Assembly: GCF_023715105.1 (NCBI RefSeq) | Contig: NZ_JAMBNO010000013.1 | Coordinates: forward strand, 62,001 to 126,000 | DNA: 64,000 nucleotides | Source: Hydrogenophaga intermedia | GTDB taxonomy: Bacteria > Pseudomonadota > Gammaproteobacteria > Burkholderiales > Burkholderiaceae_C | Direction of reading: 5' to 3' | Shown: positions 30,707 to 40,725 of the stretch, one piece after another | How the letters are laid out: the number at the start of each line of letters is the position of its first letter | Position numbering within the stretch: position 1 is the stretch's first letter | Program-made: the position numbers and the translations under genes | Notes under the pieces: generated by a model | Told to the model about the DNA's origin: nothing | What the model saw: only the letters and a program-made list of their open reading frames with translations | Databases searched by the model: none

Positions 30707-31693
30707 TCAGTCGGCGTTGCGGCGGCTGCGCCGCGGGGCGGGTTCGGCGTCGACTTCACGGGCCGGGCTGCGCGCTTCATAGGCGTCGACGATGCGCGCC
30801 ACCAGGGGGTGGCGCACCACGTCGGCGCTGGTGAGGCGCGTGAAGCCGATGCCGGTGACGCGCTTCAACACCCGTTCGGCATCGATCAGGCCGCTCAATT
30901 GCGTGCGCGGCAGGTCGATCTGGCTCACATCGCCGGTGACCACGGCCTTGCTGCCGAAGCCAATGCGCGTGAGGAACATCTTCATCTGCTCGGGCGTGGT
31001 GTTCTGTGCCTCGTCGAGGATCACGAAGGCATGGTTGAGCGTGCGCCCACGCATGAAGGCCAGCGGCGCAATCTCGATCTGCTGGCGCTCGAAGGCTTTC
31101 TGCACCTTGTCGAAACCCATCAGGTCGTACAGCGCGTCGTACAGCGGGCGCAGGTAGGGGTCGACCTTCTGGCCCAGGTCACCGGGCAGGAAGCCCAGCT
31201 TCTCGCCGGCTTCCACCGCGGGGCGGGTGAGCACGATGCGTTGCACGGCGCTGCGCTCCAGCGCATCCACCGCGCAGGCCACCGCCAGGTAGGTCTTGCC
31301 GGTGCCGGCCGGGCCGATGCCGAAGGTGATGTCGTGCAGCGCCATGTTCTCCAGGTAGCGCGCCTGGTTGGGCGTGCGCCCGCGCACTTCGCCGCGGCGC
31401 GTCTGCATGGCCAGCGCGCCGTCGCCGGGCTCCTGCAGCGCGGTGTCGCCACTCAGCATGAGCTGCACCTGCTCGGGCGGGATCGGGCCGCGCGCCATCT
31501 CGTAGAGCGCCTGCAGCACTTCCAGCGCCTGCTGGGCCTTCGCCTTGGGGCCTTCGATGCGGAACTGCTCGAAACGGTGCGCCACCTTGACCTGCAGCGC
31601 CGCTTCGATGGAGCGGATGTGCGCGTCCAGCGGGCCGCACAGGTGCGCCATGCGGGTGTTGTCGGGCGGGCTGAAGGTGTGTCTGAGAATCAA
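30707..31693 (-). CDS. PhoH-family ATPase (YbeZ)
   Basis: A 328-residue PhoH-like P-loop protein: [11 protein letters not shown] (Walker A), [14 protein letters not shown] (Walker B), [12 protein letters not shown]. An N-terminal KH-like part precedes the ATPase. YbeZ works with YbeY on ribosomal RNA. The TTG at 31693 is chosen since it gives the usual start [M][13 protein letters not shown] and has AGGA upstream; the longer frame to 31738 would overlap ruvA. It is divergent from ruvA. Confidence 0.92.
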   Translation of the reverse strand: MILRHTFSPPDNTRMAHLCGPLDAHIRSIEAALQVKVAHRFEQFRIEGPKAKAQQALEVLQALYEMARGPIPPEQVQLMLSGDTALQEPGDGALAMQTRRGEVRGRTPNQARYLENMALHDITFGIGPAGTGKTYLAVACAVDALERSAVQRIVLTRPAVEAGEKLGFLPGDLGQKVDPYLRPLYDALYDLMGFDKVQKAFERQQIEIAPLAFMRGRTLNHAFVILDEAQNTTPEQMKMFLTRIGFGSKAVVTGDVSQIDLPRTQLSGLIDAERVLKRVTGIGFTRLTSADVVRHPLVARIVDAYEARSPAREVDAEPAPRRSRRNAD

Positions 31694-31727
31694 GCCGATA
31701 ATTCCTGAAGGCGCTGGAAGGACACCG

Positions 31728-32306
31728 ATGATAGGCAAGTTGACCGGTACGTTGCTGGAGAAGAACCCACCCCAGATCCTGCTGGACTGCCATGGCGTGG
31801 GTTACGAGGTGGATGTGCCGATGAGCACCTTCTACCTCCTGCCCGCCAGCGGCGAGAATGTCTCGCTGCTGACCCACTTCGTGGTGCGCGAGGACGCGCA
31901 GATCCTCTACGGCTTTGCCTCCGCGGCCGAGCGCGATGCGTTTCGCCAGCTCATCAAGATCAGCGGCGTCGGGCCCCGCACCGCGCTGTCGGTGCTCTCC
32001 GGCCTGTCGGTGAACGACCTGGCCCAGGCCGTGAGCACGCAGGAGACCGGCCGCATCGTCAAGGTGCCCGGCATCGGCAAGAAGACGGCCGAGCGGCTGC
32101 TGCTCGAACTCAAGGGCAAGCTCGGTGTGGACCTGGGTCTGCCCGCCGGCGGCGTGGCGCGCAGCGACGCGCAAGCCGACATCCAGCAGGCCCTGATGGC
32201 CCTGGGTTACAACGAAAAGGACGCCGCCGCCGCGCTCAAGGCCCTGCCGGCCGATGTGGGCGTGGCCGACGGCATCAAGCTGGCGCTGAAGTCGCTTGCG
32301 AAGTAA
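31728..32306 (+). CDS. ruvA: Holliday junction helicase subunit RuvA
   Basis: The 192-residue RuvA binds four-way junctions as a tetramer. It has the N-terminal OB fold ([28 protein letters not shown]), HhH motifs ([29 protein letters not shown]), and the C-terminal domain that contacts RuvB ([17 protein letters not shown]). GGAAGG precedes ATG 31728. ruvB starts 3 bp after the stop; ruvC is not in the window. Confidence 0.97.
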   Translation: MIGKLTGTLLEKNPPQILLDCHGVGYEVDVPMSTFYLLPASGENVSLLTHFVVREDAQILYGFASAAERDAFRQLIKISGVGPRTALSVLSGLSVNDLAQAVSTQETGRIVKVPGIGKKTAERLLLELKGKLGVDLGLPAGGVARSDAQADIQQALMALGYNEKDAAAALKALPADVGVADGIKLALKSLAK

Positions 32307-32309
32307 GCC

Positions 32310-33368
32310 ATGAGCATCCAGACCGACGACTTCGCCCCCGCACCGCGCGTCATCTCGCCGGTGACGGTCTCGCCCAAGGAAGAGGCGATCGAGCGCGCGC
32401 TGCGCCCCAAGCTGCTCGACGAGTATGTGGGCCAGATGAAGGTGCGCGAGCAGCTCGAGATCTTCATCGGCGCCGCGAAGAAGCGTGCCGAGGCGCTGGA
32501 CCACGTGCTGCTGTTCGGCCCGCCCGGGCTGGGCAAGACCACGCTGTCGCACATCATTGCGCAGGAGCTGGGCGTGAACCTGCGCCAGACCAGCGGGCCG
32601 GTGCTGGAAAAGCCCAAGGACCTGGCGGCGCTGCTGACCAACCTCGAACCCAACGATGTGCTTTTCATCGACGAGATCCACCGGCTCTCGCCGGTGGTGG
32701 AGGAAATCCTCTACCCCGCGCTGGAGGACTACCAGATCGACATCATGATCGGCGAGGGCCCGGCGGCGCGCAGCATCAAGCTCGACTTGCAGCCCTTCAC
32801 CCTGGTGGGCGCCACCACGCGCGCGGGCATGCTCACCAACCCGCTGCGCGACCGCTTCGGCATCGTCGCGCGGCTGGAGTTCTACACCGCCGAAGAGCTC
32901 ACGCGCATCGTCACGCGCAGCGCCGGGCTGCTCAATGCGCCGATCGACGCCGATGGCGCGTTCGAGATCGCACGCCGCTCGCGTGGCACGCCGCGCATCG
33001 CCAACCGTCTGCTGCGCCGGGTGCGCGACTACGCCGACGTCAAGGGCGGCGGGCGCATCAGCAAGGACATCGCCGAACGCGCGCTGGCCATGCTCGACGT
33101 CGACCCGCAGGGTTTCGATCTGATGGACCGCAAGTTGCTGGAAGCGGTGATCCACCGTTTCGATGGCGGTCCGGTCGGGCTGGACAACATCGCCGCCAGC
33201 ATCGGCGAAGAGCGCGACACGATCGAGGACGTGATCGAGCCCTACCTCATCCAGCAGGGCTACCTGCAGCGCACGCCGCGCGGACGCACCGCCACGCTGG
33301 CGGCCTACCGCCACCTGGGCGTGGTGCCGCCGCAGGGTGAGGGCACGTTGTTCGCCGATGGCGCCTGA
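32310..33368 (+). CDS. ruvB: Holliday junction helicase motor RuvB
   Basis: A 352-residue AAA+ motor that drives branch migration. [13 protein letters not shown] (Walker A), [12 protein letters not shown] (Walker B), and [18 protein letters not shown] (sensor 1 and Arg finger region) are intact, as is the C-terminal winged helix ([12 protein letters not shown]). It forms an operon with ruvA and probably the SPOR protein downstream. Confidence 0.98.
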   Translation: MSIQTDDFAPAPRVISPVTVSPKEEAIERALRPKLLDEYVGQMKVREQLEIFIGAAKKRAEALDHVLLFGPPGLGKTTLSHIIAQELGVNLRQTSGPVLEKPKDLAALLTNLEPNDVLFIDEIHRLSPVVEEILYPALEDYQIDIMIGEGPAARSIKLDLQPFTLVGATTRAGMLTNPLRDRFGIVARLEFYTAEELTRIVTRSAGLLNAPIDADGAFEIARRSRGTPRIANRLLRRVRDYADVKGGGRISKDIAERALAMLDVDPQGFDLMDRKLLEAVIHRFDGGPVGLDNIAASIGEERDTIEDVIEPYLIQQGYLQRTPRGRTATLAAYRHLGVVPPQGEGTLFADGA

Positions 33369-33398
33369 ACGCCCCGCCAGCGTCCATCGGCCCGCACC

Positions 33399-34451
33399 AT
33401 GACCCAGACGCCGCCCGCCGCCACCACCGCCGGGGAACGGGTGTTGCCGCAACCGGCCAGCGCCACCGAGGCGCTGTACCGCGCCGCCCTGAGCGGCGCG
33501 CAGCTAGCGCATTACCTGCCAGCGTTCGCCCGTTTCGACGAGCTCGGGGTGGCGCGCACCCAATGGAACCACGCCGCGGCCTGGCTGGGCTGGCACTGGC
33601 TGCTGTACCACCGGCTGTGGCGCCATGCCTTGCTGCACGCGCTTGGGGTGGCGCTGGCCGTTGCCGCCTGGTGGTGGCTGCAGCGCGTCGCCGGCCCCTG
33701 GCCCGAGGGGGTGCGCTGGGGACTGCTCGTGGCCATTGCCGCGGTCGCCGTGGCGGTACCGGGGTTGTGGGGCGATGCCTGGCTGCACGCCGACGTGCGT
33801 CGGCGCATGACCGCCGCGGTGCGCCGCGCGCGCACCGTGCAGGAGGCCTGCACCTTGCTGGCCCGGCCATCGGCCGCGCAGCGCATGTGGATCGCCGTGA
33901 TGGCGCTGGAGGCGGTGGCGCTGGTGGGCTGGCGTCTGGGTGGCCATGACGAAGGGGTGGCGTCCACCCCGCCAGCCCCCGAGCCCGTGCTGTCGGAGCG
34001 GGTGCCCGAGGTGCGGGAGGCGGTCGCAACAACACCAGCAACAACACCAGCCATAGCTGCCTCACCAGAGCCAACACCTGCGCCTGCACCTGCAACAGCA
34101 ACAGCAACAGCAAGCGCATCCGCATCCGCATCCGTAAGCACCGAACCCCTGCCCAGCCCCCTGCCGACGCCCGAGCCCCCGGCCAACGCGGCAGGCGCCG
34201 ACGCGCCACGTGCGCGTCTGGGCGGGCACGGTGTGGCCGTCGGCATCTTTGCCGATCCGGCCAACGCCGAGCGCGCGGCGCAGCGCCTGCGTGGCGCGGG
34301 CCTGCCGGTGGTGGTCGATCCGCTGGAATCGGCGCGCGGGCCGCTCACGCGGGTGCGCGTGGGGCCGTTGGGCACGCATGACGAGGCGCTCGGCGCCGCG
34401 GAGACGGTGCGCAACCTCGGCCTGGAGGCGAAGGTCTACGGCCCCCGCTGA
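33399..34451 (+). CDS. SPOR-domain membrane protein with Ala/Pro/Thr repeat linker
   Basis: The 350-residue protein has a soluble N-terminus resembling DUF2628 (AHYLPAFARFDELGVARTQWNHAAAWLGWHW split over the block), two or three membrane segments (residues about 75 to 190), a low-complexity linker of Pro, Ala, Thr and Ser (about 195 to 265) and a C-terminal SPOR domain (GVAVGIFADPANAERAAQRL, VRVGPLGTHDEA). SPOR domains bind denuded glycan at the division site. The linker is encoded by short tandem repeats. Follows ruvB by 30 bp. Confidence 0.75.
   Translation: MTQTPPAATTAGERVLPQPASATEALYRAALSGAQLAHYLPAFARFDELGVARTQWNHAAAWLGWHWLLYHRLWRHALLHALGVALAVAAWWWLQRVAGPWPEGVRWGLLVAIAAVAVAVPGLWGDAWLHADVRRRMTAAVRRARTVQEACTLLARPSAAQRMWIAVMALEAVALVGWRLGGHDEGVASTPPAPEPVLSERVPEVREAVATTPATTPAIAASPEPTPAPAPATATATASASASASVSTEPLPSPLPTPEPPANAAGADAPRARLGGHGVAVGIFADPANAERAAQRLRGAGLPVVVDPLESARGPLTRVRVGPLGTHDEALGAAETVRNLGLEAKVYGPR
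34028..34133 (+). repeat. In-frame 12-bp and 6-bp tandem repeats in the SPOR gene
   Basis: AACAACACCAGC occurs twice in tandem (34028-34051), GCAACA three times (34092-34109) and GCATCC three times (34116-34133). All units are multiples of three, so copy-number change would alter linker length without breaking the frame. Confidence 0.85.
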
Positions 34452-34482
34452 GCCACCCGTTTGCCGCCGCTGGGGGGCGTTG

Positions 34483-35649
34483 TCAGCCGATCGCGCCGCG
34501 CGCGTCCACACGCAGCACGCGTTCGACACGGCCGCTGACCAGCCCGCCGCGCACGCCCACCATGGCATCGTGCAGGTTGACCGTCGGGTCGCAGTGGCCG
34601 GGCACCAGCCACACCGTGTCGCCCAGGGCGGGCAGGTGGTCGCCGCGCAACACGCCGTGTTCGTCGCCCCCGTTGGCGTAGCTCAGGCCATGGGGCCACC
34701 ACACGCGCGGCAGTCCGCTGTCGATGGCGTGGCTCTTGTGGCCGGCGTCGATCACCGCATGGGCATCGCCACGGCTCATCACCTGTGCCTTCACGAACAG
34801 CGCGTGCTCGAAAGCCGGCGCACCCTCGTCGGGGGTGTTGGCGGCGTAATCGGCGTCCATGAACAGGTAGGAGCCGGCCTGCAGTTCGCCCCACAGGCCG
34901 CTGGCCGCTTCGTGGACGAAGGTGCCGGTGCCCGCGCCGGTGACCAGTGGCACCGCGATGCCCGCGGCCTCGATGAGCGCGCGCGTGTGCGCCACCGCCT
35001 GCGCCGCGCGGGCGATGGTGTCGCGGCGCTCGGCCACCGGGCGCTGGTGCTGGGCGCTGCCGTGGTAGGCCTGCAGCCCGATAAAGCGCAGCGTGCGCTG
35101 CGCGGCCACCGCGCGTGCCAGCGCGAGTGCGGGTTCGCCCGGCGTCACGCCGCAGCGGCCGTGGCCGACGTCGATCTCCACGAACACGTCGATGGCCTGC
35201 GGGTGGTTCACACCCGCGTGCGCCAGCGCCTCGCCCAGGCGCTGCACGCCCAGCGCGCTGTCCACCGCGATGGCAAAGCGCGTGCCGCCGTTGGCGTTCG
35301 CACGAACCGCCTGCGCCAGGCGCGCGAGCTTGGCCGGGTCCACCGCCTCGTTGCTCACGTAGATGTCCTCGACGCCCTGTGCCGCCAGCGCGAGCGCCTC
35401 GTCGATCTTCTGCACGCACACGCCCACCGCGCCGTGTGCCATCTGCAGCTTCGCGAGCTCGGCGCATTTGTGCATCTTCGCGTGCGGTCGCAGCCGCAGA
35501 CCCCGCGCGGTGCAGAAATCGGCCATTCGGTGCAGGTTGCGCTCCATGGCGTCGAGGTCGATCACGAGCGCGGGCGTGTCGATGGCGGCCACGCCGTGGC
35601 CGATCAGCCCGTCAAAGCGAGCCAGCCGTGGGTCAGGCGCTGCGTTCAT
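34483..35649 (-). CDS. DSD1-family PLP enzyme (D-threonine aldolase-like)
   Basis: The 388-residue enzyme has an alanine-racemase-type PLP barrel: DTPALVIDLDAMERNL, RPHAKMHKC (PLP lysine in the HAK context), FVEIDVGHGRCGV, and the C-terminal metal site VPGHCDPTVN of D-serine dehydratase/D-threonine aldolase. It would cleave or dehydrate a D-3-hydroxy amino acid. The ATG at 35649 has GAGG nine bases before it; a second ATG nine bases upstream lacks spacing. It overlaps the end of the histidine phosphatase gene by 17 bp. Confidence 0.85.
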   Translation of the reverse strand: MNAAPDPRLARFDGLIGHGVAAIDTPALVIDLDAMERNLHRMADFCTARGLRLRPHAKMHKCAELAKLQMAHGAVGVCVQKIDEALALAAQGVEDIYVSNEAVDPAKLARLAQAVRANANGGTRFAIAVDSALGVQRLGEALAHAGVNHPQAIDVFVEIDVGHGRCGVTPGEPALALARAVAAQRTLRFIGLQAYHGSAQHQRPVAERRDTIARAAQAVAHTRALIEAAGIAVPLVTGAGTGTFVHEAASGLWGELQAGSYLFMDADYAANTPDEGAPAFEHALFVKAQVMSRGDAHAVIDAGHKSHAIDSGLPRVWWPHGLSYANGGDEHGVLRGDHLPALGDTVWLVPGHCDPTVNLHDAMVGVRGGLVSGRVERVLRVDARGAIG

Positions 35650-36283
35650 CGAGCACATCCTCGTCGTCGCCCACCTGCAGGTGGCTCACGTCGCCCCATC
35701 CCACCAGCGCCAGGCCCTCGGGCGACCACAGCAAGCGGTTGACGCCGGTGTTGGCCAGCTGCCAGGTGCGCGGGGCCTGCAGGTCCACGCGCGTGGCTGC
35801 ACGGTAGAGCACGTCCAGCACGCCGCCGTGTGCCACCAGCAGGATCTGCTCGCCCACGTGCCGTTCAGCCAGGCGCAGCACCGTGGCCACCACGCGCTCG
35901 CGCAACTGCACCAGGGTTTCGCCGCCGGGCGGCGCGAAGTCGGGCATGCGCTTGCGCCAGGCCAGCGTTTCGGCCGGGTAGCGCAAGGCGAGTTCATCCC
36001 AGGTATGGCCTTCGAAGCGGCCAAAACCGCGCTCACGCAGGCCGATGTCGGCGTGCACCGGCAGGTCGTGCCGCTGCGCCACCGCCTGGGCGGTGTCGCG
36101 CGCGCGCTTGAGGTCGCTGCTGTAGATGGCGGCGATGGGCTCCTGGCCCAGGGCGCGCGCCAGCCGCGCGGCCTGCCAGCGGCCATGCTCGTTGAGGTCG
36201 ATGTCGGTGTGCCCCTGGATGCGCGTGTCGCGGTTCCAGGTGGTCTCGCCGTGGCGAACGGCCAGGATGCGGGTGGCTTGCAA
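35633..36283 (-). CDS. Histidine phosphatase (phosphoglycerate mutase-like)
   Basis: A histidine phosphatase of about 216 residues: catalytic RHGETTWN with the phospho-accepting His, second Arg in SSDLKRARDTA, Glu in ERGFGRFEG and second His in LVAHGGVLD. It hydrolyses a phosphomonoester; homologues include GpmB and CobC-like proteins. The start is uncertain: TTG 36283 begins right at the fold, while an in-frame ATG at 36349 would add 22 unrelated residues and overlap the divergent kinase gene. Confidence 0.85.
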   Translation of the reverse strand: MQATRILAVRHGETTWNRDTRIQGHTDIDLNEHGRWQAARLARALGQEPIAAIYSSDLKRARDTAQAVAQRHDLPVHADIGLRERGFGRFEGHTWDELALRYPAETLAWRKRMPDFAPPGGETLVQLRERVVATVLRLAERHVGEQILLVAHGGVLDVLYRAATRVDLQAPRTWQLANTGVNRLLWSPEGLALVGWGDVSHLQVGDDEDVLDERSA

Positions 36284-36307
36284 GGCGTTGGGTACTCGGG
36301 GGAAAGA

Positions 36308-36340
36308 ACCGGTGAAATGTACCGGTCCTTGCGACACAAT
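36308..36340. promoter_or_regulatory. Paired ACCGGT boxes and -10-like box before the PAS kinase
   Basis: ACCGGT occurs at 36308-36313 and 36321-36326; each is self-complementary, 13 bp apart. CACAAT (36335-36340) follows and lies 7 nt before the ATG at 36348. The layout suits a regulated divergent promoter between the phosphatase and the kinase. Confidence 0.4.
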
Positions 36341-36347
36341 GGGCCGC

Positions 36348-38726
36348 ATGGACATGCCGAGCGCACCTGGCGCCGACTTCACCACGCTGTTCCACTTCCT
36401 GCCGATCGGTGCTTACCGAAGCTCGGCCGAGGGACGCATGATCCACGCCAACGAGCAGCTGGCGCGCATCAACGGCTTTCGTGACGTCGAGGAGCTGCTT
36501 GACCGCGCGCGGCACGACCCCGATGGCTGGTATGTCGACCCGGCTCGCCGGCACGAATTCCAGTTGCGGCTGGCGCGCGACGGCGAGGTGCGCGGCTTCA
36601 TCTCGGAAGTCAAGCGCCGCCACGACAGCGAGCGCATGTGGGTGAGCGAGAACGCGCACATGGTGCGCGACGCCGATGGCCGCGTGCTGTTCTACGAGGG
36701 CACGGTCGAAGACATCACGGAGCGCGTGGCCCAGCAGAAGGCCATGCGCGAGCAGCAGGAGCGCATGCAGGCGCTGGCCGACCAGATCCCCGGGGTGGTG
36801 TTTTCGCTGCTGGTGCGCCCGGACGGCACGCGCGCCTACCGTTTCGTCAGCTCGGGCGTGCGCGCGATGTACGGCTTCTCGCCCGAAGACCTGTTGCGCG
36901 ATCCGATGCTGATCGCGCGCTACCGGCACCCGGAGGACATCGGCCGGCTCGACGGCGAGACCGAAGCCATCAAGGCTGGCAAGGTCGAACTTGCCGGCGA
37001 GTTCCGCATCGTGTTGCCCGATGGTCAGGTGAAGTGGATCTACAAGCGCTCCTGCGAGGTGCTGCGCGACAACGAAGGCGTGCACCGTGTGGGCGTGCTG
37101 CTCGACATCAGCGCGCGCAAGAGGGCCGAGGATGCTCTGCGCGAGAGCGAGGCGCTGTGGAAGCTCGCCCTGGAGAGCGCGGGGGAAGGTGTGTGGGACT
37201 GGAACCTCGTGACCGGCGAGGAGTACCTCTCGGACAGCCTGCTGTCGATGTACGGCTACACGCGCGACGAGGTGCAGGGCGTGGCCGAGGACCTGGACGC
37301 CCGCACCCACCCGGACGACATCCCCGCCATGATCGAGGCGAGACAGGCGCACTTCGAGGGCCGTGCGCGCCTGTACCGCAACGAGCACCGCGTGCGTGCC
37401 AAGGACGGCCGCTGGCTGTGGATCCTCACGCGCGGCATGGTGATCTCGCGCGACGAAAGCGGTCGACCCACGCGCATCGTGGGCACGCACACCGACATCA
37501 CCGATCTCAAGCAGGCCGAGGAGCAGCAGCGCGTGCTGGAGGGCCAGTTGCGCGAGAGCCAGAAGATGGAGGCCATCGGCACGCTGGCCGGCGGGGTGGC
37601 GCACGACTTCAACAACCTGCTGGCCGCCATCCTGGGCAACCTGGTCCTCGCGCGCGAGGATGTCGGTGCCGAACACCCGGCGCAGGAAAGCCTGGCCGAG
37701 ATCAACCGCGCGGCCATCCGCGCGCGCCAGCTGGTGCAGCAGATCCTCACCTTCAGCCGCCGTGGCGCCCAGGTGATGGAGCATCAGCCGCTGTTGCCCC
37801 TGGTGGAAGAGGCCCTGGGCCTGATGCGCTCGCTGCTGCCCGCGGGCGTGCGGCTGCTCACGCGGCTGTCCAAGGAGCCGCTGCCCGCGCTGGTGGACGC
37901 CACGCAAATGCAGCAGGTGCTCATGAACCTGTGCACCAACGCCTGGCAGGCGTTCGCGGGCCGCAGCGGCGAGGTCACCGTGGCACTGGAGCGCGTGGCG
38001 CTGGACGCCGCGCAGGCGCTCCAGCTGGGCGCGCTCGAGCCTGGTACCTACGCCCGCCTGAGCGTGGCCGACAACGGCCCCGGCATGGACGAGGTGACGC
38101 AGCGCCGCGTGTTCGAGCCCTTCTTCACCACCAAGGCGCCAGGCGCCGGCACGGGCCTCGGCCTGGCCGTGGTGCACGGCATCGTGAAGGCGCACCGGGG
38201 GGCCATCGGCCTCACCAGCCAGCCAGGTGCAGGCACGCGCTTCGACGTCTACCTGCCGCTGGCCGCCAGCGCGGCCGCGCCCCTGCCCGATCTTGCGGTC
38301 ATACCGCCGCCCGCCCCGGCCGCCGCGCCCGAGGGTCGGCACGTGGTCTACATCGACGACTACGAGGCGCTGGTGTTCCTGGTGGGCCGGCTGCTGCGCA
38401 AGCAGGGCTACCGCGTGAGCACCTTCGAGTCGGGCGAGGCGGCGCTGGCGTGGTTCTCGCAGCACCCGCGGGAGCCGGTGGACCTGCTGGTGACAGACCA
38501 GAACATGCCCGGCATGGCCGGCGTGGAGGTGGTGCGCGAGCTGCGCCGGCTGCGCCCGGCGCTGCGCATGGCCATCGTATCCGGGCACGTGAGCGACACG
38601 CTCATCGCCGAAGCGGCCTCTGCCGGCGTGGACGACGTGCTCGCCAAGCAGGACAGCATGGACGCGCTGGGCGCCGCGATCCGTGGCCTGCTGGAACCCG
38701 CCGCCGGCACCGCGCCGGCGGTCTGA
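36348..38726 (+). CDS. Hybrid sensor histidine kinase with three PAS domains
   Basis: The 792-residue soluble kinase has PAS1 (about residues 10 to 125), PAS2 (about 140 to 255, [17 protein letters not shown]), PAS3 (about 265 to 385, with a PAC tail [19 protein letters not shown]), HisKA with H419 in [11 protein letters not shown], an ATPase domain ([28 protein letters not shown]) and a C-terminal receiver with D717 (VTDQNMPG) and Lys in VLAKQD. No membrane segment is seen, so the signal is probably internal. The output regulator is not adjacent. No Shine-Dalgarno; a second ATG nine bases upstream is possible. Confidence 0.92.
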   Translation: MDMPSAPGADFTTLFHFLPIGAYRSSAEGRMIHANEQLARINGFRDVEELLDRARHDPDGWYVDPARRHEFQLRLARDGEVRGFISEVKRRHDSERMWVSENAHMVRDADGRVLFYEGTVEDITERVAQQKAMREQQERMQALADQIPGVVFSLLVRPDGTRAYRFVSSGVRAMYGFSPEDLLRDPMLIARYRHPEDIGRLDGETEAIKAGKVELAGEFRIVLPDGQVKWIYKRSCEVLRDNEGVHRVGVLLDISARKRAEDALRESEALWKLALESAGEGVWDWNLVTGEEYLSDSLLSMYGYTRDEVQGVAEDLDARTHPDDIPAMIEARQAHFEGRARLYRNEHRVRAKDGRWLWILTRGMVISRDESGRPTRIVGTHTDITDLKQAEEQQRVLEGQLRESQKMEAIGTLAGGVAHDFNNLLAAILGNLVLAREDVGAEHPAQESLAEINRAAIRARQLVQQILTFSRRGAQVMEHQPLLPLVEEALGLMRSLLPAGVRLLTRLSKEPLPALVDATQMQQVLMNLCTNAWQAFAGRSGEVTVALERVALDAAQALQLGALEPGTYARLSVADNGPGMDEVTQRRVFEPFFTTKAPGAGTGLGLAVVHGIVKAHRGAIGLTSQPGAGTRFDVYLPLAASAAAPLPDLAVIPPPAPAAAPEGRHVVYIDDYEALVFLVGRLLRKQGYRVSTFESGEAALAWFSQHPREPVDLLVTDQNMPGMAGVEVVRELRRLRPALRMAIVSGHVSDTLIAEAASAGVDDVLAKQDSMDALGAAIRGLLEPAAGTAPAV

Positions 38727-39389
38727 TCAGCGCGGCACTTCGATGTTGACCTGACGCACGCCCGCGGGCGGTGTGGGAAAGCCCTGCAGCGCGGCATCGA
38801 GCATGGCCATCCAGAGCGCGGGGCTGCTGTTCCAGCGCCCGTCGTGCGCGCCGCGGGTTTCGTACACCACGCGCCCGGTCGAAGCGTCGCGCACCACCAG
38901 TGACACGGCACGCTGGTAGTACGGCGTCTCGAAACGCGGGAATGCGGGAAAGAAGATCACCTGACCGGTACCGGTGACCACATAGTCGCGCCCGGGCAGG
39001 GCAAAAGGCGAGCCGTACGGGCCCCAGCGATCCCAGGGGTCTTCCCAGGGCGCGCGAGGCAGGCGCACCGTGCTGGCGTTGACTTGCACGGTCCAGGGCG
39101 AAGCCACGCCCGTGGCAGCGCGGCTCCAGCCGAGCTTGGCGAGCGCCGCCTCGGCGTAGCGTTCCAGCTCGTCCTGGCTGCGCGCGCCCCGCTCGTCCTG
39201 CTGCGAGGGCAGGCGCTCGAATCGGTAGACCTGGGGGGGCGCGGGCACGGCATCGCTGGCGCCGCGGTCCTGCCAGCGGGGAAAGCTCTCGACCTGGTTG
39301 TCCACCAGGAACACCGAAGCGCAGCCCGACAGCAGTGCGGTGGCGACGATGACAACGGCGGCAAGGGCCGGACGCAGGGAAGCGGGCAT
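38727..39389 (-). CDS. DUF4136-type lipoprotein
   Basis: A 220-residue lipoprotein (signal AVVIVATALLSGC) with a DUF4136-like domain: a conserved YRFERLPS opening, then RYAEAALAKLGWSRA, and the C-terminal VVRDASTGRVVYETRG. Outer-membrane or periplasmic, function unknown. Its stop and that of the PAS kinase gene abut with no spacer in the palindrome TGATCA (38724-38729). Confidence 0.8.
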   Translation of the reverse strand: MPASLRPALAAVVIVATALLSGCASVFLVDNQVESFPRWQDRGASDAVPAPPQVYRFERLPSQQDERGARSQDELERYAEAALAKLGWSRAATGVASPWTVQVNASTVRLPRAPWEDPWDRWGPYGSPFALPGRDYVVTGTGQVIFFPAFPRFETPYYQRAVSLVVRDASTGRVVYETRGAHDGRWNSSPALWMAMLDAALQGFPTPPAGVRQVNIEVPR

Positions 39390-39426
39390 GCGGTTACTCC
39401 GGGTGTCACCGGGTTCGGGCGTGCGC

Positions 39427-40332
39427 TCAGTCCCCGGCGGTGATCGGTATGACCGGACGCACCCAGCCGGGGTTCCCATCGGCGCCCGCCGCCGCCGGCG
39501 GCGCGCAGGGCTCCTCGTCGAACGCCTTGTCGCCGTCCTCGCTGGCCTCGCCGGTCGCGCGCAAGGTTTCAAACGGAAACAAGGAGCGGTCCAACAAGTG
39601 GCTGGGCACCACGTTCTGCAGCGCATTGAACATGTTTTCGACGCGGCCGGGGAATTTCGCGTCCCACTCGCGCAGCAGGTTGCCCACCTGCTTGCGCTGC
39701 AGATTCTCCTGGCTGCCGCACAGCGTGCAGGGAATGATCGGGAACTGGCGCACCTCGGCCCAGCGAGCGAGGTCCTTCTCGGGCACGTAGGCGAGCGGAC
39801 GGATCACCACGTTCCTGCCATCGTCGCTCACCAGCTTCGGTGGCATGCCTTTGAGCTTGCCACCGAAGAACATGTTGAGCAGCAGCGTCTGCAGGATGTC
39901 GTCGCGGTGGTGGCCGAGCGCGATCTTGGTGGCGCCGAGCTCCCCGGCCACTCGGTAGAGGATGCCACGGCGCAGCCGGCTGCACAGGCTGCACAGCGTC
40001 TTGCCCTCGGGGATCACGCGCTTGACGATGGAATAGGTGTCCTGGTTCTCGATGTGGAACTTCACGCCGAGCTTGCCCAGGTACTCGGGCAGCACGTGCT
40101 CGGGAAAGCCGGGCTGCTTCTGGTCGAGGTTGACGGCGATGAGCTCGAAGTTCACCGGCGCGCGTTGCTGCAGCTTGAGCAGGATGTCGAGCAGGCCGTA
40201 GCTGTCCTTGCCGCCCGAGACGCAGACCATCACGCGGTCGCCTTCCTCGATCATGTTGAAGTCGACGATCGCGCGGCCGACCTCGCGGCACAGGCGTTTT
40301 TCGAGTTTGTGGTTTTCGCGTTCGATGTCCAT
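39427..40332 (-). CDS. ttcA: tRNA 2-thiocytidine(32) synthetase TtcA
   Basis: The 301-residue enzyme thiolates C32 of some tRNAs. PP-loop [11 protein letters not shown], first Cys pair CSLC and second CTLC ([14 protein letters not shown]) that hold a [4Fe-4S] cluster are present. ATG 40332 starts the family; the C-terminal 40 residues are a polar extension. 11 bp after folB. Confidence 0.95.
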   Translation of the reverse strand: MDIERENHKLEKRLCREVGRAIVDFNMIEEGDRVMVCVSGGKDSYGLLDILLKLQQRAPVNFELIAVNLDQKQPGFPEHVLPEYLGKLGVKFHIENQDTYSIVKRVIPEGKTLCSLCSRLRRGILYRVAGELGATKIALGHHRDDILQTLLLNMFFGGKLKGMPPKLVSDDGRNVVIRPLAYVPEKDLARWAEVRQFPIIPCTLCGSQENLQRKQVGNLLREWDAKFPGRVENMFNALQNVVPSHLLDRSLFPFETLRATGEASEDGDKAFDEEPCAPPAAAGADGNPGWVRPVIPITAGD

Positions 40333-40343
40333 GGTGCGTTCCT

Positions 40344-40718
40344 TCACCAGCTCCCGCTTTCCATGCGGATGGCGACCTCGCAGTCGTCGAAGATCTCCAG
40401 CTTGGCGATGCGCACGCGCACGCCGATCACGCCGGGCAGCTGCATCAGCCGGCGCGTGAGCTTGCCGATCAGGCTCTCCAGCAGGTTCACGTGCTCGGCG
40501 GTGCATTCGTCGATGATGATCTGGCGCACCTTGCGGTAGTCGAGGACGTGACCGATGTCGTCGTCGTGCGGCAGCAGCGGTTGTGTGCCCTGGTTGAGCT
40601 CGGCATCCACCCGGATCGGCTGCGGCGCCTGCTTCTCGCGGTCGAGGATGCCCAGGTTGGCATCGAAGCGCAGTCCGCTGAGCGTGAGGATCTGGTTGCC
40701 GGCGACGGTGGGGATCAT
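40344..40718 (-). CDS. folB: Dihydroneopterin aldolase
   Basis: A 124-residue FolB. It cleaves 7,8-dihydroneopterin in folate synthesis, or epimerises the triphosphate-derived form. [28 protein letters not shown] holds the substrate loop, and [16 protein letters not shown] the second conserved patch. 7 bp after a FolM-like SDR gene, 11 bp before ttcA, so one operon. Confidence 0.93.
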   Translation of the reverse strand: MIPTVAGNQILTLSGLRFDANLGILDREKQAPQPIRVDAELNQGTQPLLPHDDDIGHVLDYRKVRQIIIDECTAEHVNLLESLIGKLTRRLMQLPGVIGVRVRIAKLEIFDDCEVAIRMESGSW

Positions 40719-40725
40719 GGGGTCC

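Noticed and set aside
31179..33452. 757-codon frame antisense to ruvA and ruvB
   Set aside because: ruvAB are certain, and the antisense translation is low-complexity.
36033..38588. 851-codon frame antisense to the PAS kinase
   Set aside because: Mirror of a clear kinase gene; no start signal or domain.
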